From Nocardioides panacis (GTDB lineage: Bacteria > Actinomycetota > Actinomycetes > Propionibacteriales > Nocardioidaceae): 64,000 nt of DNA. The notes under the pieces were generated by a model. That model was given only the letters and a program-made list of their open reading frames with translations. It made no database searches and was not told where the DNA came from. The stretch is taken from NCBI RefSeq assembly GCF_019039255.1, contig NZ_CP077062.1:930001-994000 (forward strand), read 5' to 3'. Positions 44,714-55,414 of the stretch are shown in pieces; within the stretch, counting starts at the first letter, position 1, and every line of letters starts with the position of its first letter. A program made the translations under genes and the position numbers.

Positions 44714-46936
44714 GTGACTGAGGGACCCGAGATCTACGCAGTCGAGACGGTTCTCGACAACGGCAAGTTCGGCACCCGCACCGTCAAGTTCGAGTCGGGC
44801 TTCCTGGCCCGGCAGGCCGCCGGTTCGGTGACCGCCTACCTCGACGACGAGACGATGCTGCTGTCGGCCACCACGGCCAGCAAGCACCCCAAGGACCACT
44901 TCGACTTCTTCCCCCTCACGATCGACGTGGAGGAGCGGATGTACGCCGTGGGCCAGATCCCCGGCTCGTTCTTCCGCAGCGAGGGCCGTCCGGGCGAGGA
45001 CGCCATCCTCACCTGCCGGCTGATCGACCGGCCGCTGCGCCCGACCTTCAAGAAGGGTCTGCGCAACGAGGTCCAGGTCGTCATCACCGTGCTGGCGCTC
45101 GACCCCGACCAGCCGTACGACGTGCTGGCCATCAACGCGGCCTCGATGTCCACCCAGCTCTCCGGCCTGCCGTTCTCCGGCCCGGTCGGCGGCGTGCGCG
45201 TCGCGCTGATCGAGGGCCAGTGGGTCGCCTTCCCCTCGCACTCGCAGCTCGAGGACGCCGTGTTCGACATGGTCGTCGCGGGCCGGGTCACCGAGACCGG
45301 CGACGTCGCGATCATGATGGTCGAGGCGGAGGCCACCGAGCGCACCTTCGAGCTCGTGCAGGGCGGCGTCCAGGCGCCGACCGAGGAGGTCGTGGCCGGT
45401 GGCCTCGACGCCGCGAAGCCCTTCATCAAGCAGCTCATCGAGGCCCAGGTCGAGCTGGCCAAGCAGGCCGCGAAGCCGATCAAGGACTTCCCGATCTTCC
45501 TCGACTACGAGGACGACGCCTACGACGCCGTCGAGAAGGCCGCCCAGACGGACCTCTCCGCCGCCCTCACGATCCCCGGCAAGCTGGACCGCGAGTCCCG
45601 CATGGACGAGATCAAGGACACCGTGCTGGAGAAGCTCGGTGCCGACTTCGAGGGTCGCGAGAAGGAGCTCGGCGCCGCGTTCCGGTCGCTGACCAAGAAG
45701 CTGGTGCGCGAGCGCGTGCTGCGCGACAAGGTCCGCATCGACGGCCGTGGCCTCACCGACATCCGGACGCTGTCCGCCGAGGTCGGCGTGATCCCGCGGG
45801 TGCACGGCTCGGCGCTGTTCGAGCGCGGCGAGACCCAGATCCTGGGTGTCACGACGCTGAACATGCTGTCCCTCGAGCAGAAGCTCGACACGCTCTCCCC
45901 GGAGAAGTCGCGTCGGTACATGCACAAGTACGTCTTCCCGCCCTACTCCACCGGTGAGACCGGTCGGGTGGGTTCGCCGAAGCGTCGCGAGGTCGGCCAC
46001 GGTGCGCTCGCGCGCCGCGCGCTGCTCCCGGTGCTGCCGACGCGTGAGGAGTTCCCCTACGCGATCCGTCAGCTCTCCGAGGCGATGGGCTCCAACGGCT
46101 CCACCTCGATGGGCTCGGTCTGCGCCTCGACCCTGTCGCTGCTGCAGGCCGGTGTGCCGCTGAAGGCCCCCGTCGCCGGCATCGCGATGGGCCTCATCTC
46201 CGGTGAGGTCGACGGCAAGACCGAGTACGTCGCGATCACCGACATCCTCGGCGCCGAGGACGCGTTCGGCGACATGGACTTCAAGGTCGCCGGCACGCCG
46301 GAGTTCGTCACCGCCCTGCAGCTCGACACCAAGCTCGACGGCATCCCCGCCGACGTGCTGGCCGCCGCGCTGACCCAGGCCAAGGACGCCCGGATGTCCA
46401 TCCTCGAGGTGATGGCCGAGGCCATCTCCACCCCCGAGGAGATGTCGCTGCACGCCCCGCGGATCATCACCGTGAAGATCCCCGTGGACAAGATCGGCGA
46501 GGTCATCGGGCCCAAGGGCAAGATGATCAACCAGATCCAGGACGACACCGGCGCCCAGATCAGCATCGAGGACGACGGCACGATCTACATCGGCGCCACC
46601 AACGGCGAGTCCGCCGAGGCGGCCCGGTCGATCATCAACGGGATCGCGAACCCGACCATGCCCGAGGTCGGCGAGCGCTACCTCGGCACGGTCGTCAAGA
46701 CGACGAACTTCGGCGCCTTCATCTCGCTGCTCCCCGGCAAGGACGGACTGCTGCACATCAGCAAGCTCCGCGGCCTCGCCGGCGGCAAGCGCGTGGAGAA
46801 CGTCGAGGACGTGGTCTCCGTCGGCCAGAAGATCCAGGTCGAGATCGGCGAGATCGACGACCGGGGCAAGCTGTCCCTGATCCCGGTCCTCGACGAGTCC
46901 GCCGAGGCCGAGTCCGCCGACGAGTCCGCCGAGTAA
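44714..46936 (+). CDS. pnp: Polynucleotide phosphorylase
   Basis: A 740-residue 3'-5' phosphorolytic exoribonuclease and guanosine pentaphosphate synthetase. Two RNase PH domains are visible ([39 protein letters not shown] and [19 protein letters not shown]), joined by a helical domain. A KH domain follows ([18 protein letters not shown]), then an S1 domain ([20 protein letters not shown]). The GTG start follows AAAGGGG. The last residues form an acidic Glu/Ser/Ala tail. Confidence 0.97.
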   Translation: MTEGPEIYAVETVLDNGKFGTRTVKFESGFLARQAAGSVTAYLDDETMLLSATTASKHPKDHFDFFPLTIDVEERMYAVGQIPGSFFRSEGRPGEDAILTCRLIDRPLRPTFKKGLRNEVQVVITVLALDPDQPYDVLAINAASMSTQLSGLPFSGPVGGVRVALIEGQWVAFPSHSQLEDAVFDMVVAGRVTETGDVAIMMVEAEATERTFELVQGGVQAPTEEVVAGGLDAAKPFIKQLIEAQVELAKQAAKPIKDFPIFLDYEDDAYDAVEKAAQTDLSAALTIPGKLDRESRMDEIKDTVLEKLGADFEGREKELGAAFRSLTKKLVRERVLRDKVRIDGRGLTDIRTLSAEVGVIPRVHGSALFERGETQILGVTTLNMLSLEQKLDTLSPEKSRRYMHKYVFPPYSTGETGRVGSPKRREVGHGALARRALLPVLPTREEFPYAIRQLSEAMGSNGSTSMGSVCASTLSLLQAGVPLKAPVAGIAMGLISGEVDGKTEYVAITDILGAEDAFGDMDFKVAGTPEFVTALQLDTKLDGIPADVLAAALTQAKDARMSILEVMAEAISTPEEMSLHAPRIITVKIPVDKIGEVIGPKGKMINQIQDDTGAQISIEDDGTIYIGATNGESAEAARSIINGIANPTMPEVGERYLGTVVKTTNFGAFISLLPGKDGLLHISKLRGLAGGKRVENVEDVVSVGQKIQVEIGEIDDRGKLSLIPVLDESAEAESADESAE

Positions 46937-46937
46937 C

Positions 46938-48267
46938 TTGGCGGTCTCTGCAGCACAGCAGAAGCCCGGCACGACCCGCACCCTCCTGTCCGCCAAGGAC
47001 GGGGGAGCACTGGTGAAGCGCACCGTGCTCCCCGGGGGGGCTGCGGGTCGTGACCGAGGCCATGCCCGGCGTCCGGTCCGCCTCCATCGGGGTGTGGGTC
47101 GGCGTCGGGTCCCGGGACGAGTCACCGAGCCTGTCCGGGGCCTCGCACTTCCTCGAGCACGTCCTCTTCCGGGGCACCCCGACGCGCACCGCGTTGGACA
47201 TCTCGGTCGAGCTCGACGAGGTGGGCGGTGAGTTCAACGCCTTCACCGCGAAGGAGTACACCTGCTTCCACGCGCGGGTCCTCGACGAGGACCTGCCGCT
47301 GGCGGTCGACGTCCTCGGCGACATGCTCACCTCCTCGACGGTCACCGCCGAGGACGTGGAGGCCGAGCGCGAGGTGATCCTCGACGAGATCGCCATGCAC
47401 GACGACGACCCCGACGACGTGGTGGGCAACCTCTACTCCGAGAAGGCCTGGGGCACCTCGCCGCTGGGCCGTCCGATCGCGGGCACCGTCGACTCGATCC
47501 GGTCGCTGACCCGCGCCCAGATCGTGCGCTACTACCGGTCCCGCTACTCCCCGGAGAACATGGTCGTCGCGGTCGCCGGCAACGTCGACCACACGACCGT
47601 CGTGCGCCAGGTGCGCACGGCGTTCTCCCGGGCCGGCTTCCTCGCCGACCGGTCCGCCCGTCCGCTGCCGGTCCGGCGCGGCCACCGCGCCCGTCGTACG
47701 ACGACCGGGGACGTGGTGATGAGCCGCCCGTTCGAGCAGGTCAACCTGGTGCTCGGCGTCAACGGCCTGGTCCGCACCGACGAGCGGCGCTACGCGCTCG
47801 GGGTGCTGAACGCCGCGCTCGGCGGCGGCACCTCCTCGCGGCTGTTCCAGGAGGTCCGCGAGGCCCGGGGGCTGGCCTACTCGGTCTACTCCTACGCCTC
47901 GCACTACACCGACGCCGGCACCGTCGCGGTCGCCGTCGGCTGCCTGCCCTCGAAGGTCACCGACGTGCTGGCCGTGGTCCGCGGCGAGCTCGGCCGGCTC
48001 GCCGACGGGGGCATCTCCGAGGTCGAGCTGCAGCGCGGCAAGGGCCAGCTGCGCGGCGGCCTGGTGCTCGCGCTCGAGGACTCCGGCTCCCGGATGTCCC
48101 GGATCGCCAAGGCCGAGCTGCTCTACGACGAGCTGCCGAGCATCGACGAGGTGCTGCGCCGCGTCCAGGACGTGACCCTCGACGACGTGAACGCGCTGGC
48201 CCGCGGGCTGTTCCGCCAGCAGCAGACGCTCGCCGTGGTCGGCCCGTTCGACGCGCTGCCCGGCTGA
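46938..48267 (+). CDS. M16 family zinc peptidase (frameshift in G run)
   Basis: An M16B processing-peptidase-like protein that follows pnp in most Actinobacteria. From TTG 46938 (tentative) the protein reads LLSAKDGGALVKRTVLPGG. The frame breaks in a seven-base G run (47034-47040). One G removed gives LRVVTEAMPGVRSASIGVW and the inverted zinc motif in ASHFLEHVLFRGT (HxxEH), with the downstream glutamate in AEREVILDEIAMHDDD. The corrected length is 442 residues. It may process peptides or pre-proteins in the cytoplasm. Confidence 0.92.
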
Positions 48268-48274
48268 GGGCCGC

Positions 48275-48853
48275 TCAGGCCGCGGTCAGGGCGAGGTGCG
48301 CCCCCGCACAGGCGCACGCCCACAGCACGCTGGCGAACGTGCCGATGATGAACCGCTCGGCGACCCCGCCCGAGGCGGCCACGCCGTCGGCGCCGGGGGG
48401 AGTGCCCCGCAGCTCGGAGTAGCGGCCGAGGCCCTTGAGGGCCAGCACGACCGCGATGCCCTCGGGCCAGCCGGCGATGATCGCGGCGAACACCGCGCAC
48501 CGCTCGAACGCCCCGATCCAGGCGCCGCCGCGCAGCACCTCGCCGGCCCGGTCCATGGTGTCCGGCCGGCTGCTGCCGCGGTCGACGAGCCAGAGCACCG
48601 TGGCGGTGACGGGGCTGCCGCCGAGGACGGCGACCAGGAACAGGTCGACCAGGATCGTGCGGCCCGGCACGGAGGTGGCGCCGGTCACCCCGCCGCCGAC
48701 CACCCCGACCAGGGCGACCAGCGCGAGGACCCCGACGATGACGAAGGCGGCGAGGTGCTGCCCGAGCGAGCGCCCGGTCAGGGCGAGCGCCACGAAGGCG
48801 GCCACCACGACCAGCCCGAGCAGCCCGAGCAGCAGGGCGACGACGAGGGTCAT
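48275..48853 (-). CDS. Membrane protein coupled to SatD
   Basis: A 192-residue hydrophobic protein with about five transmembrane segments (TLVVALLLGLLGLVVVAAFV; LAAFVIVGVLALVALVGVVG; TILVDLFLVAVLGG; CAVFAAIIAGWPEGIAVVLAL; FIIGTFASVLWACACAGAHL). Its ATG overlaps the SatD stop (ATGA). SatD genes are typically paired with a membrane protein of this size whose role is unknown. Confidence 0.75.
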   Translation of the reverse strand: MTLVVALLLGLLGLVVVAAFVALALTGRSLGQHLAAFVIVGVLALVALVGVVGGGVTGATSVPGRTILVDLFLVAVLGGSPVTATVLWLVDRGSSRPDTMDRAGEVLRGGAWIGAFERCAVFAAIIAGWPEGIAVVLALKGLGRYSELRGTPPGADGVAASGGVAERFIIGTFASVLWACACAGAHLALTAA

Positions 48854-49488
48854 CGGCGGTCCTCCTTCTCGGTCCTCGGGGCATTCGGGGTGCTGCCGGC
48901 CGGTCCGGCCAGCAGGTCGGCGAGCAGGTCGCCCGCCAGCCGACGGGCGCGGCGCTCGTCGACCAGGCCGGCGGCCTGGGCGCGCTGGCTGACGGCCGAC
49001 TGGCTGATCCCGAGCCGTCGGCCCGCCTCGACGTGGGACAGGCCCTCGTCCAGCGCGTCGACGACCTCCCAGCCGCGGTCGGTGCGGCGTTCGAGGATCC
49101 CGGCCCACAGCCACAGCACCGTCTCCAGCTGCTCAGCACGGTAGTCCTCGCCACCGACAGCGATCCGGTGCGGCACGGACTTCGCCCGGGTGACGGCGTC
49201 GCGGGCGTGCAGGTACGCCGCCCCGCGACCGGCCCGGGTGTCGGCGGGCAGCGGCTCCTCGACCGGCCCGACCCCGACCCCGACCGACCAGCCGCCGGCC
49301 CGCAGCAGGAGGCCGATCGTGCCCACCGCGGCGTCGGCGTCGGCGAGCACCGCCTGCACCTCGTCGCCGACCGTGCGCTGGAAGGGGCGCAGCAGGCCGG
49401 GGGCCCCGGCCAGCCGGGCGAGCAGGTCCGGCACCTCGTCGGCGTGCGAGCGGCTGTCCCGCTGGTCCACCGTGAGCACCACGACCAT
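48850..49488 (-). CDS. satD: SatD family protein with C-terminal HTH
   Basis: A 212-residue protein. The first half matches SatD (VVVLTVDQRDSRSHAD, then FQRTVGDEVQAVLAD and VGVGVGPVEEPLP). The C-terminus has a helix-turn-helix, GRRLGISQSAVSQRAQAAGL. In streptococci satD lies in an acid-tolerance locus; a role here is not known. AGGAGG lies five bases before ATG 49488. The AT-rich upstream region (49513-49535) contains the divergent promoter. Confidence 0.8.
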   Translation of the reverse strand: MVVVLTVDQRDSRSHADEVPDLLARLAGAPGLLRPFQRTVGDEVQAVLADADAAVGTIGLLLRAGGWSVGVGVGPVEEPLPADTRAGRGAAYLHARDAVTRAKSVPHRIAVGGEDYRAEQLETVLWLWAGILERRTDRGWEVVDALDEGLSHVEAGRRLGISQSAVSQRAQAAGLVDERRARRLAGDLLADLLAGPAGSTPNAPRTEKEDRR

Positions 49489-49609
49489 GGGGCCTCCTCA
49501 TCAGGTCCAGGACTGATATCTGAATACATTAGACCAGAACCTTATGGGAGGGAAGATCAGTCGGAGACCTGATCCCGCTCCCGGCGCGTCCCCGGTCGGA
49601 GCCAGCCAC

Positions 49610-50832
<1,223 letters not shown>

Positions 50833-50837
50833 CCCGA

Positions 50838-51563
50838 CATACTCGGAGCATGAACCGACCGACCGCCTCGCACGTGACCGTCCCGACCGACGCCGGGGAG
50901 ATGCCCGCGCGGCTCTGGGTGCCGGAGTCCGGCAGCGGTCCCGGGCTGCTGCTGCTCCAGGAGATCTTCGGGGTCAGCGCGTACATCGCGCGCCGCGGCG
51001 CCGACCTCGCCGCCGCGGGGTACGTCGTGCTGGCGCCCGAGCTCTACTGGCGGCTGGACCCCGAGCCGATCGACGAGGGCCGGCCGGGTGCGATCGAGAA
51101 GGCGATGGGCCGCGCCCAGCAGCTCGACTGGCAGACCACCGTCGGCGACTCGGTGGCCGCGCTGCACGCCCTGGAGGGCCGCGCGGAGGTCGCCGGCGGC
51201 ACCGGCGTGATCGGGTTCTGCTTCGGCGGCGGGCTCGCGTTCAACGTCGCCGCGGTCGCGGACCCCGCGGTGCTGGTCAGCTACTACGGCTCCGCGCTTC
51301 CCGGGCTGCTGGACCTCGCCCCGCGGGTGACCGCGCCGAGCCTGCACCACTTCGGCACCGCCGACGCCTACCTCGACCCGGCCACCGTGGAGAAGATCCG
51401 CGAGGCGGTCACCGCGGCCGGCACGCCCGTCGAGTTCGAGCTCTACGACGGGGCCGACCACGCCTTCGACAACGACGACTTCGTGCTGCACCACCCGGAG
51501 GCGTCGCGGGCCGCCTGGCGCCGGACCCTGGACTTCCTGGCCCGCGAGCTCCCCCTCGGATGA
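50838..51563 (+). CDS. Dienelactone hydrolase family protein
   Basis: The coding part starts at ATG 50850; the feature includes the -10 hexamer CATACT (50838-50843), six bases before the ATG. The 237-residue alpha/beta hydrolase has the nucleophile cysteine in VIGFCFGGGLAFN, the aspartate in FGTADAYLDP and the histidine in YDGADHAFDND. This Cys-Asp-His triad is that of dienelactone hydrolases, though genomic members act on varied esters. Its stop overlaps the next gene (ATGA). Confidence 0.88.
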   Translation, partial: HTRSMNRPTASHVTVPTDAGEMPARLWVPESGSGPGLLLLQEIFGVSAYIARRGADLAAAGYVVLAPELYWRLDPEPIDEGRPGAIEKAMGRAQQLDWQTTVGDSVAALHALEGRAEVAGGTGVIGFCFGGGLAFNVAAVADPAVLVSYYGSALPGLLDLAPRVTAPSLHHFGTADAYLDPATVEKIREAVTAAGTPVEFELYDGADHAFDNDDFVLHHPEASRAAWRRTLDFLARELPLG

Positions 51564-53409
51564 GCACGTTCTTCGTCGGCATCGACCTCGCCTGGGGCGA
51601 GAAGAAGCCCACCGGCGTCGCGGTCCTGGACGCCGACGGCCACCTGCTGCACGTCTCGGCCCGGACCACCGACGAGACGATCCTGGCCGCGCTCGACGGG
51701 TACGTCGACGGGCGCTGCCTGGTCGCGATCGACGCGCCGCTGGTGGTGGTCAACGCCACCGGCAACCGGCCCGCCGAGGCCGCGCTCAACCGGGACTTCC
51801 GGGCGTTCGAGGCCGGCGCCCACCCGTCGAACACCGGCAAGCCGGAGTTCGCCGTCCAGCCGCGCGGGGCCCGCCTCGCCGAGCTGCTGGACCTGTCGAT
51901 CGACCCCACGTCGAGGCAGGGGCGCCGCGCGATCGAGGTCTACCCGCACGCCGCGACGGTCGCGCTGTTCGGCCTCGGCCGGACCCTGAAGTACAAGAAC
52001 AAGACCGGGCGCAGCCTCGACGACCTCCGCTCCGAGCTGCTGCGGCTGGTGCGGCTGGTGGAGGGCCTGCGCGAGGCCACCCCCGGATGTACGTCGACCG
52101 CTGCGTGGCGTGGAAGGCGCTCGTCGAGCAGGTCGAGACCGCGGCCACCAAGGCGGACCTGCGGCGTGCCGAGGACCAGGTCGACGCGGTGGTCTGCGCC
52201 TACGTCGCGCTGTTCGCCCGGCGCCGGCCCGAGGACACCACGACGTACGGCGACCTGGAGACCGGCTACATCGTCACCCCGACGCTGCCCGCCGGACTGC
52301 GCCCCGCCAAGCGGGTGGCCGCCCCGGCGGCACCCGTCGAGGAGGAGCCGGGGCTCGAGCGGGACCCCGGGCCGGACCCGGACCCGGACCCGGACCCGGA
52401 CCCGGACCCGGACCCGGGACCGGTCCGCCGGGCGGTGCAGACCTACGCCGCGATGCAGGGCGAGCTCCGCGAGGCCACCGACGGGTTCGTGGCCACGCTG
52501 ACCACGCTGCTCGACGACGCCGGCATCAACTACCTGAGCGTCACCGGCCGGGCCAAGAGCGTCGCGTCCTTCGCCGCGAAGGCCGACCGCAGCGTCGACG
52601 GCGTGCCGGTCTACTCCGACCCGCTGGAGCAGATCACCGACCAGATCGGGCTGCGGGTGATCACCTACATCCACAGCGACGTCTCGGCGGTCGCGGACCT
52701 GCTCAGCGACCAGCTCACGATCCTCGACGACCGCGACCTGGGCCAGGAGACCGCCCGGGAGGGCCGGTTCGGCTACGCGAGCCGGCACCTGCTGGTCAGC
52801 CTCGACCAGGCCCGGACCACCCCGTCGACGTACGAGCACCTCGGGCACCGGCGGGCCCAGATCCAGGTGCGGACCGTGCTGCAGCACGCCTGGGCGGAGT
52901 TCGAGCACGCGATCCGCTACAAGGGCACCATCCCCGAGGAGCACGTGCACGACCTCGACCGCCGGTTCACGCTGGCCGCCGGCCTCCTCGAGCTCGCCGA
53001 CCGGGAGTTCTCCCAGATCCGCGACCAGCTCCAGGCCACCGTGACCGACCAGCGCACCGAGCAGGACGTCACCGACCCGCGGATCAGCTCCGAGGACCTC
53101 GCGACGTTCCTGGCCGGGCAGTACGCCGAGGCCGGCTGGTCGCGCACCGACCACTACGCGTGGGTCTCCGGCCTGCTGCTGGAGCTCGGGATCACCTCGC
53201 TCGACGAGCTGGCCGGCCTGCTGACCTCGGTGGACACCGCCGCGATCAACGCCCGGATGGACTACCGCTACCCGCCCGGGGCGGTGCGCCGGCTCGACGA
53301 CGCGCTGCTCGCGGTGTTCGGGGCCCGCTACCTCGGCCTGCACGGGAACAGCCACCGCGAGGCGCTGCTGCGCACCCGTCTGGACAAGTTGCGGACCCCG
53401 GTGGAGTAG
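51560..53409 (+). CDS. DUF429-RelA/SpoT synthetase fusion (frameshift)
   Basis: The N-terminal part is a DUF429 RNase-H-fold domain (STFFVGIDLAWGEKKPTGVA; AIDAPLVV; EVYPHAATVALFGL). The frame changes at the five-base C run 52080-52084, where one missing C, or two extra, restores MYVDRCVAWKALVEQVETAA and EDQVDAVVCAYVALFARRR, the end of DUF429. A linker of seven Asp-Pro pairs follows. The RelA/SpoT synthetase domain then starts: GRAKSVASFAAK, DQIGLRVITYI, FGYASRHLLV, QIQVRTVLQHAWAEFEH, all synthetase signatures. No HD hydrolase domain is present. The C-terminus is helical. About 616 residues. It is predicted to make (p)ppGpp or a related nucleotide; the fusion itself is unusual. Confidence 0.8.
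52375..52416 (+). repeat. Seven perfect GACCCG hexamers coding an Asp-Pro linker
   Basis: Seven tandem GACCCG units encode alternating Asp-Pro between the DUF429 and RelA/SpoT domains. Unit loss or gain keeps the frame and would change linker length only. Confidence 0.9.
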
Positions 53410-53576
53410 CCGCCGGCCCCAGGACGCGGTTCAATCGTGGAGAACCTGTTGCAGTCTTCTGCAACGCGCGAACGTGACCCGGGCTCCGGGTGACGACGTC
53501 TCCGGGGCCGGGAGAGGGTGGCAGGGAGCAACCCGCCGTGCACTTCCGTGCACCTGTCGAGGAAAGGTCCCCTTTC

Positions 53577-55226
53577 ATGCGCAGGACAGCAGGAACCACC
53601 GCAGTCGCCCTCGTGGCCGCGACCCTCGTCGCCGGGACCTCCGTCGGAGCGGTCGGCGGATCCACCGCCGCCGCCGCCGGCGCCGGTCGAGCCGCGTTCA
53701 CCCGCCAGGCCGCCTCCCACGGCGACCTCGCGCGCAAGGCCCTCAAGGCGGTCGCCGCCCACCCGCGGGCGGTCCGCTCCGGTGCCCGGCAGGCGTTCTC
53801 CGTCACCGGCGCGCTCGTCGACCCCGACGGCACCAGCCACGTCCGGCTGGCCCGCACCTACGCCGGCCTGCCCGTGCTCGGCGGCGACCTGGTGGTGCAC
53901 CAGTCCCCGCAGGGCGCCTGGGAGGGACGCAGCCAGGGCCTCCGCGCGGGGCTCGCGCTGCCCGTCACGCCGACGGTGACCAAGGCCCGCGCCGGCCGCG
54001 CCGCCCTCGCGCCGAGCGCGCTGACCCGCTCGATCACCGGCGACAAGGTGTCCTCCTCACGGCTGGTGGTGGACGCCGTCGACGGGACCCCGGACCTCGC
54101 CTACGAGGTGGTGACCGGCGGCACCCAGAAGGACGGCACCCCGAGCCGGCTGTCCACCTTCGTGGACGCCGCCACCGGCAAGGTGCTGCGCCGCGAGCAG
54201 CACATCGAGACCGTCGACGGCTCCGGCCAGTCCCTGTACGGCGGCACCGTGCCGCTGCAGGTGGCGGCCAACGGGGCGACGTACGAGCTCAGGGACGCGA
54301 CGCGAGGCGGCACCTACACGACCGACATGAACAACCAGGAGGACTCGCTGCCCTGCCAGATCCTGGGCAGCGGCTGCGCCACCGGGACGGTGTTCAGCCG
54401 CCCGGACACCACCTTCGGCACCGGCGTGACCAGCAGCCGCGAGTCGGCCGCCGTCGACGCGCAGTACGGCACCAACATGACCTGGGACTACTACAACGTC
54501 GTGCACGGACGGAACGGCATCTTCGGCACCGGCCAGGGGTCGTTCAACCGGGTGCACTACGGCAACGGCTACGTCAACGCCTTCTGGGACGGCACCAAGA
54601 TGACCTACGGCGACGGCGACGGGACCAGCTACGGACCGCTCACCTCGCTCGACGTGGCCGGTCACGAGATGTCGCACGGCGTTACCGAGCACAGCGCCAA
54701 CCTGGCCTATACCGGTGAGTCGGGCGGCCTGAACGAGTCGACCTCGGACATCTTCGGCACCGCGGTGGAGTTCTACGCGAACAACCCCAGCGACCCGGGG
54801 GACTACCTGATCGGCGAGCAGTTCGACCTCCTCCACCACCAGGGCATCCGCCGGATGGACAAGCCGTCCGCCGACGGCGGCTCGGCCGACTGCTGGGACC
54901 CGACCGTCGGCCAGCTCGACGTGCACTACTCCTCGGGGGTCGGCAACCACTTCTTCTACCTGCTGTCGGAGGGCTCGGGCGCGAAGACCCTGAACGGCGT
55001 CCCCTACGACTCGGCCACCTGCAACGGGGCCCCGGCGGTGGTCGGCATCGGGCACGCCGACGCCGAGAAGATCTGGTACCGCGCGCTGACCGTCTACATG
55101 ACGTCCTCGACCGACTACCACGGCGCACGCACCGCCTCGCTGAGCGCGGCCCAGGACCTGTACGGCGCCGGCAGCCCGCAGTACAACGCCGTCAACGCGG
55201 CCTGGGCGGGCGTCAACGTCGTCTGA
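53577..55226 (+). CDS. Secreted thermolysin-like (M4) metalloprotease
   Basis: A 549-residue exported zinc protease. The signal peptide (TAVALVAATLVAGTSVGAVG) is followed by an FTP/PepSY propeptide (TYAGLPVLGGDLVVHQ; LAYEVVTGG). The catalytic domain has HEMSHGVTEH (about residue 362) and the third zinc ligand in GGLNESTSDIFG. The catalytic histidine is in LDVHYSSGVGNHFFY. ATG 53577 is chosen because it opens the signal peptide and has GAGGAAAGG upstream. It likely supplies amino acids from external protein together with the M43 protease. Confidence 0.94.
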   Translation: MRRTAGTTAVALVAATLVAGTSVGAVGGSTAAAAGAGRAAFTRQAASHGDLARKALKAVAAHPRAVRSGARQAFSVTGALVDPDGTSHVRLARTYAGLPVLGGDLVVHQSPQGAWEGRSQGLRAGLALPVTPTVTKARAGRAALAPSALTRSITGDKVSSSRLVVDAVDGTPDLAYEVVTGGTQKDGTPSRLSTFVDAATGKVLRREQHIETVDGSGQSLYGGTVPLQVAANGATYELRDATRGGTYTTDMNNQEDSLPCQILGSGCATGTVFSRPDTTFGTGVTSSRESAAVDAQYGTNMTWDYYNVVHGRNGIFGTGQGSFNRVHYGNGYVNAFWDGTKMTYGDGDGTSYGPLTSLDVAGHEMSHGVTEHSANLAYTGESGGLNESTSDIFGTAVEFYANNPSDPGDYLIGEQFDLLHHQGIRRMDKPSADGGSADCWDPTVGQLDVHYSSGVGNHFFYLLSEGSGAKTLNGVPYDSATCNGAPAVVGIGHADAEKIWYRALTVYMTSSTDYHGARTASLSAAQDLYGAGSPQYNAVNAAWAGVNVV

Positions 55227-55240
55227 CCCGCACCCCTGAC

Positions 55241-55277
55241 CTGCCGCCCTCCTGCGACGCCCCGCGGAGGGCGGCAG
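55241..55277 (+). terminator. 12-bp hairpin terminator after the M4 protease
   Basis: CTGCCGCCCTCC (55241-55252) pairs exactly with GGAGGGCGGCAG (55266-55277) with a 13-base loop, 15 bases after the stop. Confidence 0.7.
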
Positions 55278-55296
55278 TCGCACGCCCGAGGGACCC

Positions 55297-55413
55297 TCAG
55301 GCCCGCAGGACCAGCACGGCGACGTCGTCCTCGGCGTCGACGACCCCGGCGACCAGGCCGTCGGCGATCTCCCCGACGCTCTGCAGGTGGCCGTCGTGGA
55401 GCAGGCCGGGCCG
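55297..55413 (-). pseudogene. Possible C-terminal remnant of a PP2C/SpoIIE phosphatase
   Basis: Between the sulfatase stop and base 55297 the minus strand is open and ends LLHDGHLQSVGEIADGL then VDAEDDVAVLVLRA-stop. This resembles the C-terminal end (DDVAVLVLR) of PP2C/SpoIIE-type serine phosphatases. Nothing upstream continues the domain, so it would be a 3' remnant left by a rearrangement that brought in the sulfatase operon. The match is short and tentative. Confidence 0.3.
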
Positions 55414-55414
55414 G

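Noticed and set aside
52375-52416. Tandem hexamers as part of a CRISPR-like array
   Set aside because: The units are adjacent with no spacers and lie inside a coding frame. No CRISPR array or cas gene was seen anywhere in the window.
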